Source of the DNA: Planktothricoides sp. SR001
Lineage (GTDB): Bacteria; Cyanobacteriota; Cyanobacteriia; Cyanobacteriales; Laspinemataceae
Reading direction: 5' to 3'
DNA: 64,000 nt
Assembly (NCBI RefSeq): GCF_001276715.1
Contig: NZ_LIUQ01000004.1
Location: 17,918-81,917, forward strand
This document shows positions 15,885 through 24,100 of this stretch, in pieces. The notes beneath the pieces were generated by a model that was not told the origin of the DNA, ran no database searches, and saw nothing but the letters and a program-made list of their open reading frames with translations. Numbering within the stretch: position 1 is the first letter of the stretch; every line of letters starts with the position of its first letter. A program made the translations under genes and the position numbers.

Positions 15885-18050
15885 GTGATAGCCGTTTGTT
15901 TGATTATTTTGAATATTACTGAGGAAAAGAAAGCCGTTAATGCTTTAATTAATAGTGAACAACGGTTTAAATCCCTGGTGCAAAATTCCTCAGATATTAT
16001 CACAATTTTAGATCCTGATGGCATCATTCGTTATCAAAGCCCGTCAATTACCCGAATTTTAGGCTACGATCCGGATGATTTAGTGGGGGATAATGCCTTT
16101 GATTATGTTCACCCAGAAGAGCGCGATCGCATTTCGGCCATTTTTGTCAAAGCGCTGCAAAATCCAGGTTCAGAGGGAGAAATTCAATTGCGATTTCGTC
16201 ATGCCAATGGTCATTGGGTTTATTTAGAATCAATCGGCAGAAATTGGCAAGACGATCCGAAAATTAATGGGTTCGTGGTGAATTCACGAGATGTTAGCGA
16301 TCGCCGCGAACAAGCAGAACGCTTAAAAATGTTAGAACAGGCGATCGCTGCCAGTAAAAATGGGGTCATGATCGCCGACGTTAGAAACAATAATCGACTG
16401 GTTTATGTCAATCCGGGCTTTGAACAAATCACTGGATATTCGGCGGCGGACGTACTCGGAAGTAACTGCCGATTTTTGCAAGGATCAGAGCGGAATCAAC
16501 CAGAATTAGACAGATTACGAGCCGCCATTAAAGAAGGAAAAGACTGCACTGTTGTCTTGCGAAACTATCGGAAAGATGGCAGCTTATTTTGGAATGAACT
16601 ACAACTTTCCCCGGTCTATAACGCCCAAAATCAACTAACCCACTTTATCGGCATTCAAACGGATATTAGCGATCGCAAAAAAGTTGAAGAACAACTAACC
16701 CATCAAGCGTATCACGACCCCTTAACAGGTTTGGCCAATCGTTCTCTCCTGATTGAACGTTTACAAAAAGCCGATTTAAAAGCCCAGCAAACCCCAGGTT
16801 ATTTGTTCGCCCTATTATTCCTGGATCTGAATCGGTTCAAAGTGGTCAATGACAGCCTGGGTCATGCGGTCGGCGATCTACTCTTAATCGTCATCTCCCT
16901 ACGGTTACAAAGTTGTTTAAAACCCAACGATACTCTAGCGCGGATCGGCGGCGATCATTTTGTGATTCTGTTAGAAGATATCCAGGATACCCATGATGCG
17001 ATTCGAGTTGCCGAACAAATTCACGAACAACTCCAAGAACCGTTTACCCTAAAAGGTCACGAATTCTTTATTTCCGGCAGCATCGGCATTTCCCTCAGTT
17101 CAATGGGTTACGAATGTTCGGCGGATCTATTGCGGGACGCCGACATTGCCATGTATCGGGCAAAACAAAGCGGCAAAGCCAAACACGCGGTGTTTGATAA
17201 AGCCATGCACGACCGGGTACTCGCTCGCTTAAACTTAGAAAATGAACTGCGTCATACAATTGAAGCGGTGCAAAGCGGCGACAGTAATGCGCTCTGGTTA
17301 GCTTATCAGCCGATCGTTTGTCTCCGCACCGGCAAAATTAAAGGCTTTGAAGCCCTGGTGCGTTGGCATCATCCAGAACGCGGTTTCATTTCTCCCGCAG
17401 AATTTATTCCGGTGGCGGAAGAAAGTGGTTTAATTATCCCTCTGGGGATGTGGATCTTGCGGCAAGCTTGTCGCCAATTGCAGGAATGGCAATCGATTCT
17501 AGTCAATAACCACGCCACATCCGCCGATCAGCTAACCATGAGTATTAATTTGTCGGCCAAACAATTTTTACAACTGGATTTGATTCACTTAGTAGATCAA
17601 ATTCTCGCCGAAACCGGTGTCAGCCCATACAGTTTGAAGCTGGAAATCACGGAAACGGCGATCGTGGAAAATATGGAATATGCCCTAGAAACTCTCTCAG
17701 AACTGAGAAAAAGACAAATTTTGTTGTCCCTGGATGACTTCGGGACTGGTTATTCTTCTCTAAGCTACTTACACCAGTTTCCCTTGGATACCTTAAAAAT
17801 TGACCGTTCTTTCGTTAACTCAATTCATCAGGAAAGTAAACACCGCAAAATTATCCAAGCCATTGTCACCTTAGCCCATGCTTTGGGGATGGATGTCACG
17901 GCAGAAGGATTAGAAACCTCCGAGCAACTTCAACAACTGAAAATGCTCGACTGCGAATTAGGTCAAGGATACTTTTTCTCTAAACCACTCGATCGCGTAG
18001 CTGCTTCTCACTTACTGCTAAAACCATCCCACTGGTCAATCCAGGGTTGA
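15885..18050 (+). CDS. PAS-LOV-GGDEF-EAL c-di-GMP protein, 3' part of the split gene
   Basis: 721 residues if begun at GTG 15885, though the frame is open back to the stop at 15831. Order: end of a PAS; PAS (about 25-140); LOV domain (about 150-270) with the photoactive signature GSNCRFLQG, reactive Cys195; GGDEF (about 285-450); EAL (about 470-720). LOV domains bind flavin and form a cysteine adduct under blue light. The GGDEF signature reads GGDHF (355-359), so cyclase activity is doubtful. The EAL domain is intact (EALVRW at 489-494, DDFGTGYSS), so c-di-GMP hydrolysis is the likely output. GTG 15885 has no clear ribosome binding site. Whether this half is expressed by reinitiation is unknown. 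Confidence 0.88.
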   Translation: MIAVCLIILNITEEKKAVNALINSEQRFKSLVQNSSDIITILDPDGIIRYQSPSITRILGYDPDDLVGDNAFDYVHPEERDRISAIFVKALQNPGSEGEIQLRFRHANGHWVYLESIGRNWQDDPKINGFVVNSRDVSDRREQAERLKMLEQAIAASKNGVMIADVRNNNRLVYVNPGFEQITGYSAADVLGSNCRFLQGSERNQPELDRLRAAIKEGKDCTVVLRNYRKDGSLFWNELQLSPVYNAQNQLTHFIGIQTDISDRKKVEEQLTHQAYHDPLTGLANRSLLIERLQKADLKAQQTPGYLFALLFLDLNRFKVVNDSLGHAVGDLLLIVISLRLQSCLKPNDTLARIGGDHFVILLEDIQDTHDAIRVAEQIHEQLQEPFTLKGHEFFISGSIGISLSSMGYECSADLLRDADIAMYRAKQSGKAKHAVFDKAMHDRVLARLNLENELRHTIEAVQSGDSNALWLAYQPIVCLRTGKIKGFEALVRWHHPERGFISPAEFIPVAEESGLIIPLGMWILRQACRQLQEWQSILVNNHATSADQLTMSINLSAKQFLQLDLIHLVDQILAETGVSPYSLKLEITETAIVENMEYALETLSELRKRQILLSLDDFGTGYSSLSYLHQFPLDTLKIDRSFVNSIHQESKHRKIIQAIVTLAHALGMDVTAEGLETSEQLQQLKMLDCELGQGYFFSKPLDRVAASHLLLKPSHWSIQG

Positions 18051-18164
18051 ATATGATTCCCCATTTTCCCCTATTCCCTAATGCCTATTGCCTATCTCCT
18101 ATCTCCTATTTCCTGTTCCCTGTTCCCTGTTCCCTGTTCCCTATCCATTGTCAAGAGTTTCCAG

Positions 18165-18528
18165 ATGCGATCGCTCACCAGCAGCCGAATCATTCGCCCT
18201 AAAATCAGCACCATGCCTCGGCAAAGCAATCAGGCAACCACTTACCTAGAAATCTATCAACTGGCTGTAGAAAAAAAAGCGTCTAAAACAAGAATTACAA
18301 GCCATAGAAAAGCGAAAAGTTACTATTTATCAGCGACTAGAAGCGATCGCCGAACAAATTGATTTTCTAGACAAATCCGCCCATGAAATTAAGGGTAATT
18401 CCCCGGAAAGCGAACGCACTCAAGCCGAAACAACTCAAGACCCGCTTCAGTCCCCGGCTGAAAAAAAATCAGAACCAAAAGATGCTCAACCGGGCTATTA
18501 TTTGGAAACCATGACTTTGGATTTTTAA
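18165..18528 (+). pseudogene. Frameshifted small gene, possibly gas-vesicle GvpV-like
   Basis: ATG 18165 opens a frame reading ISTMPRQSNQATTYLEIYQL, then AVEKK. At a run of eight A (18271-18278) the sense frame switches: with seven A it continues RLKQELQAIEKRKVTIYQRL, a coiled coil, to YYLETMTLDF and TAA at 18526-18528 (about 120 residues in all). Both halves have coding character with HIP1 sites, so this is one gene with a +1 homopolymer shift. It sits head to head in the same interval as gvpG. The TYLEIY plus coiled-coil pattern reminds me of GvpV, but that is memory-level recognition only. A sequencing error in the A run is possible. Confidence 0.6.
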
Positions 18529-18651
18529 GTTATTTGTTGTTAGTTGTTTGTTGTTGGTTGTTAGTTGATTGTTGTTAGTTATTAGTTATTAGTTTTTAGT
18601 TGGTTGTCCTTTGGTGATAGGTTACTTGTCAAAATTAAATCCCTATTAATA

Positions 18652-18785
18652 ATACCGTTTCCAATTAAAAATGCAACACTTTTGGTCGCGGAGGCGAAGC
18701 ATGACCGTATATAGGTTAATATTTTGAGCGGATTTGCATATGCCGGAATGCTTTGCCCCTACTGTTGGATGAATTTTTGTAAATG
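18652..18785. repeat. 134-base dispersed repeat, copy 1
   Basis: Starts ATACCGTTTCCAATT and ends GAATTTTTGTAAATG. Its reverse complement matches 37613-37745 over nearly its full length (shared ATGCAA, CTATATAC, GCTCAAAATATTAACC and CAACAGTAGGGGC blocks). No reading frame. Likely a non-autonomous element. Confidence 0.8.
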
Positions 18786-18825
18786 GTCTAATTTATATAG
18801 AGGATAAAAGACAATCAACAATCAA

Positions 18826-18911
18826 CCAAAGAATCCCTACCCAAAGAATCCCTACCCAAAGAATCCCTACCCAACAACAATCAACAATCAACAATCAACA
18901 ATCAACAATTT
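18826..18911. repeat. Tandem repeats: CCAAAGAATCCCTAC x3, then ATCAACA-type units
   Basis: Three exact 15-base copies (18826-18870) followed by about five ATCAACAA-like 8-base units up to the 3' end of gvpG. The 15-mer recurs at 19263, 27673 and, reversed, around 49239-49315. Confidence 0.85.
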
Positions 18912-18913
18912 TA

Positions 18914-19165
18914 TTATTCCTCTTCTTCTCTTAATTCGTCTTCTTCCAATGCCTCGATCGCTAATAAAAGCTCCTCTTCTTGGGCATCATAATCCTCTTC
19001 AGAAATATCCCCTAAATCAAAAGCTAACTGTAACGCTAACAATTGTTTTTGTAAATTTTCTTTACTGTCTAATTCCCCACTGGCTCGTTCTAAAATTTGC
19101 TCGCCAATCCAAATAATCCCTTCAACTGGGCCGGTAATCGGTAACGTTAATAAGCGTAAAAGCAT
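18914..19165 (-). CDS. gvpG: Gas vesicle protein GvpG
   Basis: 83 residues. The N-terminus MLLRLLTLPITGPVEGIIWI, followed by GEQILERASGELD, and the acidic C-terminus (EEDYDAQEEELLLAIEALEED) are characteristic of GvpG, a minor protein needed for assembly of the hollow protein gas vesicles that give buoyancy. AAGGAG lies 8 bases upstream of the ATG. Normally gvpG is embedded in a gvp cluster; here no gvpA, C, N, J, K or F is in view, and the only possible companion is the frameshifted gene at 18165. Both sides are flanked by tandem repeats. It could be an outlying member or a relic. Confidence 0.88.
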   Translation of the reverse strand: MLLRLLTLPITGPVEGIIWIGEQILERASGELDSKENLQKQLLALQLAFDLGDISEEDYDAQEEELLLAIEALEEDELREEEE

Positions 19166-19231
19166 AATTTTTTCTCCTTAATTTGTTATGGTTTGGGAAA
19201 ATAATTAATTAACAAACCCGGTTTATTTATT

Positions 19232-19292
19232 TAAGAAACCGGGTTTCTTTATTTGTTCTCAACCAAAGAATCCCTACCCAAAGAATCCCTAC
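19232..19292. repeat. gvpG: Palindrome AAGAAACCGGGTTTCTT and two 15-base repeats
   Basis: 19233-19249 is a 17-base palindrome (family C) also seen at 26718, 28512 and 42327. 19263-19292 is two copies of CCAAAGAATCCCTAC. They lie between gvpG and the DJ-1 gene, in the gvpG promoter interval. Confidence 0.75.
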
Positions 19293-19327
19293 CCAACAAC
19301 AAATTATGAATTGTGAATTATGAATTA

Positions 19328-19909
19328 TCAATGGCTAATTGTCGTACCCAAGACCTTGAGAAACTCGGCTAACCAGCGGGGATGGGCAGGCCATGCGGGA
19401 GCCGTGACTAAGTTGCCATCAGCGATCGCCTCATCCACGCCAATTTGGACATATTGACCACCGGCAGCCGTCACATCTGGGGCACAAGCGGGATAAGCGG
19501 TGCAGGTTTTCCCGGTAAGCACACCCGCTGCGGCTAACAGTTGTAACCCATGACAAATCGCCGCAATAGGTTTATTCCCATCAGCAAAATAGCGAGTAAT
19601 TTCCAAAACCCGGGGATTTAAGCGGATATATTCTGGGGCTCTGCCACCGGGAATCACCAGGGCATCATAGCTAGAAGGATCGATCTCATCAAAGGTAGCG
19701 TTTAGGGTAAAATTATGACCCGGTTTTTCGCTATAAGTTTGATCCCCTTCAAAATCATGGACAGCCGTGCGAACCTTGTCACCAGCTTTTTTATCCGGGC
19801 AGACCGCATGAACGGCATAGCCGACCATTTGAAGTGCCTGGAATGGCACCATGACTTCGTAATCTTCTACAAAGTCACCGACTAACATCAAAATCTTCTT
19901 AGGAGCCAT
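19328..19909 (-). CDS. DJ-1/PfpI family protein
   Basis: 193 residues, one class-I glutamine-amidotransferase-like domain. N-terminal strand [20 protein letters not shown], glycine turn [12 protein letters not shown], and the nucleophile elbow AAICHG with Cys119 followed by His120. The C-terminal ends with [17 protein letters not shown]. Family members are deglycases, chaperones or small proteases acting on stress-damaged molecules in the cytosol; this subgroup (with an E/D upstream of the elbow) is usually annotated as PfpI/YhbO-like. No ribosome binding site stands out beyond AGTTCTTA; the start fits family length. Precise reaction unknown. Confidence 0.88.
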   Translation of the reverse strand: MAPKKILMLVGDFVEDYEVMVPFQALQMVGYAVHAVCPDKKAGDKVRTAVHDFEGDQTYSEKPGHNFTLNATFDEIDPSSYDALVIPGGRAPEYIRLNPRVLEITRYFADGNKPIAAICHGLQLLAAAGVLTGKTCTAYPACAPDVTAAGGQYVQIGVDEAIADGNLVTAPAWPAHPRWLAEFLKVLGTTISH

Positions 19910-20044
19910 AAGAACTTTACTTTTTTTCGATGGTTAGAAATTGGGGGCAAGGATCGCCTGTTGGCATTGCCCCCACTATGCCCCCACTATAACTTAGTCG
20001 CCTTTGGCTACTTGGCGGGAACTCTTAAGGAGTTTTTCAGGAAA

Positions 20045-20134
20045 TTAGAAGCCGTTGCGACCCCAAACCACCATAGAGATGGAAAAGGTAAACACAACCA
20101 TCAGCGAAGCCCAACCCACTGTCAAAATATCCAT
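20045..20134 (-). CDS. petN: Cytochrome b6f complex subunit PetN (subunit VIII)
   Basis: A 29-residue single-span membrane protein, [20 protein letters not shown], ending MVVWGRNGF, matching PetN almost residue for residue. It is one of the small hydrophobic subunits around the core of the b6f complex in the thylakoid membrane, required for assembly or stability of the complex that links photosystem II to photosystem I. Longer upstream frames (to 20242) are not family-like. The ATG at 20134 is followed by TAA at 20045-20047. Confidence 0.95.
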   Translation of the reverse strand: MDILTVGWASLMVVFTFSISMVVWGRNGF

Positions 20135-21157
20135 AGCTAAAAAGTGAATCAATAATCTTGAACGGTACCAGGAGACAATCATACAGATACATTTAACCCG
20201 GAAAAATCTGGTAATAGCCGGAAGTTTCTGAGTATGGCACAATCTGAAGTGAAGTAATCACGCCAGATGTGGAGGTATCTCTCAAAGCCTTTAACAGTTA
20301 GGTTAAAAGCGCTATTGTTGAGTCAATTCTGGTGGCATATTCAATTGCTTACTACAATATAGCTATAGTCAGCTACTTGATGCTTCGGCAAACCACCTTT
20401 GGCTATTGCTTAACTCTCTACTCGATAGACTACCATACTTAGAAAAATATTTCCTGAAATATCAGGTTCTTACCAGTGAATCCCCCTCCAATCACCAACA
20501 GTTAAATGTGTCTTCAGCATCAGACTCAAGCCATTTCTTACTTGTTACTTGTTACTTGTTACTTGTTGCTTGTTATGATTGGGTTGTGTTTAAACATCTG
20601 AGGGTGGTTCGGTGGTCGCCGATCGCCCGCTATCCGCAAGGCTAGTGGATCCTGGATTTCCATCGAGGATCAACTGTCATGGTCGAAGTTTCAGAGTTTT
20701 CGATTTTTGGCATTGCGATCGCCGCCAACAGCTTTTGGTCAGTTCAGCGCCCCTAGAATCCGGGGAAAAACCCCAAGATTCACTAATAAGATTCGTTAAT
20801 AACTCTTCAATCCATTACTCAAAGACTGTGGAGTTTTGGATTGAATTACCATACAATATCCAGATTATTTTATCATAGAAGTTGAGGCTCTTTGCCGACC
20901 GGTGCTCCCGAATGGAATCGATTGTGGTCTTTAATACAAAAAACCCTATAATAGGTGGATTAACTATAGAACACAATATTTTTTTGAGGGAATATCAGCC
21001 AAAACTGCTCAAGAGCGCGATCGCTGATAAATCGCGGTGCTAAGATTATGGTAAAGTTTAGGGATTAATTATATTTTCAGAAACGTAAATTATGTGAGTG
21101 TTTTTGGCCATAGCATATATTGTTATTCAAACATATATATAATATAATTGCCAAAAT
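20135..21157. other. 1-kb gap between petN and the large histidine kinase
   Basis: No supported gene. 20540-20580 has four-plus copies of CTTGTTA-type 9-base units (TTACTTGTTACTTGTTAC). A 25-codon frame at 20681 (MVEVSEFSIFGIAIAANSFW) contains a HIP1 site and hydrophobic stretch and may be a gene remnant, but nothing supports translation. 21137-21150 (TATATATAATATAATT) looks like a -10 region for the kinase gene. The petN promoter lies in the left part. Confidence 0.4.
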
Positions 21158-24100
21158 ATGCTGCTTATTTGTAGCGTAATTTATTTGCCAATACCTAGTA
21201 ATAAAAAAACAATTATCAATAACATAAATTATAGATCAATGATTAACTTGCCTTTACAAATCCCCAAATCTAGCTCGGTTATCTCGACCATTTCACTGAT
21301 GAGTCAACTGAGTCGCAGCAGTGTATTAATTGTAGACGGGCTTGATAATTATCCCAGTAATTATCTAGAAATTGCTCAATCGAATATCGCTCAATCAAAC
21401 TCAGAAATCTCTTACAAGCTGGAAAAATTTCCCGCAGCATCATTGATGGGAATTTTTACCCAAAGTGATGTGATTCGTTTAGTGGCTAGTGGTCATCTTA
21501 CCGAACATAATCTGACCATTGAAGAGGTGATGATTACTCCGGTGATTACCCTGAATTTATTAGAATTTGTCCCAGAACATGGGGCATCTATGGATAACTT
21601 GGATCGGTTTAGCCAGTTAAATAGTTTAACCCAAAAAATGGTGATCGAGCGAGTCCTGGAAATTTTTCAAGAAACAGCAATTAATCACCTGCCGTTAGTT
21701 GATGGTAGAGGTATAATTTTTTATGTAATTAATCAAAATTTTATCTTGAATTATTTAAGTAATAATTACCTTGAAAAACGAAGTATTGATACCGACAAAT
21801 TAAATAGTAAAAAAAATAATAATTTGTCAAAATCATTATTATCAAAAAAAGCCGGAAGATTTCATAAATCAACTGCCTTAAAGCTACAGAAATTCAAGGA
21901 TTTAAGCCCTAATTTAGCATCAGAAAGTTTTCTGGCTGAAAAAAAACCATTAGCTGGCGTTTTTTCTTCTGTCAATTACCTAGATATTCAAAGAATGCTG
22001 GGGCATGAAGTGAGATTGGTATTGGTGTTGAATGGAGCAGGATATATCCGCATCGCCGAAGGAAATGAGGAGGTCAAAGGTTGGCAAGCAAATGAACTGC
22101 TTGGCCGAAATTTTTTGGAGTTAAATCTGGATGTTCCAGAGGCGATCGCCCAACTTCGGCATTGCCTTGCGACTGGAGAAGATATCGAAACAATGGCTGA
22201 ACTGCCTTTGCTGTTTGTGTCAGAAAGTGATGGTGGTCGATTTTACCAGTGGAAATATTTACCTGTGAACAATTCCCAGGGAGAATTAATCGGCGCGATC
22301 GCCCTAGCAGTTGATATTACCAAACGGCATAAAACGGAAGCGGAACTGCGATCGCTTTTCCAGGCAATTACTGATATGGTTTTTGTCCTCGATCGCGACG
22401 GACGTTATTTAAATATTGCCCCAACCAAAAGTAACTTATTCTACAAGCCACCGCGAGAATTGCTGGGCAAAACTTTGTCAGAAGTGTTACCACCAGAAAC
22501 AGCGGCACTAATACTGAATCGGATTCAAGTTGCTTTAAATCAGCAGGAAACCGTTCAGGTAGAGTATAATTTATCGATTCAAGGTCGGGAATGTTGGTTT
22601 GACGCGCGGATTTCACCGTTTTTAGAAGATTCGGTGATTTTGGTAGCGCGGGATATTAGCGATATTGCATCCGCAACGCTTCGCGATAGCGCATCCGCGC
22701 CGCTTCGCGAACGCATTCAAAGTCAGCAAAACCTGAGACAATCTCAAGAATTTTTACAACAAATCATTAATGCTATACCCGACCCTATATTTGTTAAAAA
22801 TGAAAACCATGAATTTGTGATAGTCAACCGGGCTTTATGTGAATTGATTGGCTGTGGTCAATCGGAGATTATCGGTAAAAGTGACCCAGATTTTTTCCCA
22901 CCAGAACAGGTGAATGTTTTTTGGCAAGTTGATCAAAAAGTTTTAGAAACAGGCTGTGATTACACAATTCAAGAAGAATTGACCGATTCAGCCGGAAATA
23001 TTCATATTATTTCTACCAAAAAAACTAGCGTGACAGACTCCAAGCAAAATAAATTTTTAGTGGGAACGATCCGAGAAGTCACGGAGCAAGTAAAAATTGC
23101 CGAAGCGCTGAAACGCAGCGAAGAACGCTACCGCGCTTTTATTACCCAAAGTTCTGAGGGAATTTACTGTTGGGAATTTAACCCACCGATTTCTATTGAC
23201 CAGCCAGAAGCAGCCCAAATTGAGCAAATTTTTCAGTATGGTTACATTGTGGAATGTAATGATGCGATGGCTCAAATGCATGAGATGACTTCTGGGTTAG
23301 AAATGATTGGCACATCTGTCACCCAATGGCGTTCTCCCAAGGAACCAGAAACTCTAGAGAAAACTCGGCAGTTGATTCGGGCGGGATATCGGTTAAATAA
23401 AATCGAAATTCGATGGAGTAATACACCGGAAGGCGATCGCTATTTTTTGCTAAATTTCTTGGGAATTATTGAAGCGGGTTGCTTGCAGCGGTTGTGGATT
23501 AAGAAATTGGATATTAGCGATCGCAAAAAAGCCCAAATTGCCCTAGAACAAAGTGAAGCCCGTTACCGAGGAATAATTGAATCTCAACAAGATTTGATTG
23601 TCCGAATTAATCCCGCTGGTGAATTAACTTTTGTCAATGATGCTTACTGTGTATTATTTGGCCGTACTCGGTCAGAATTACTCGGTCAAAGTTATTTTGC
23701 GCTCGTGGATCAAGAGGAGCAAGCACATACCTTAGATGTGATGAAATTACTGGAATTTCCGCCCTATCGAGTCAGTTTTGAGCAGAAAGCGTCTACTCCT
23801 CAAGGCTGCCGCTGGATTGCTTGGGAAAACTACGCCATCCACAACGAACAGGGAGAAATTATAGAAATTCAGGGAGTCGGTCGGGATATTACCAATCGCA
23901 AAAAAACAGAATTAGCACTACGAGAAACGGAAAACTTACTGGAACTATTCTTCTCTAAATCCCTGGAAGGCTTCTTTTTTATGATGCTGGATGCACCAGT
24001 GCAATGGGACGATACAGTAGATAAAGAACAAATTTTGGACTATGTATTTGCTCACCAACGAGTCACCAAAGTGAATCAGGCGATGTTGACTCAATACAAA

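Noticed and set aside
20612..20878. 88-codon ORF downstream of petN
   Set aside because: Composition and translation look random; no start signal or family similarity.
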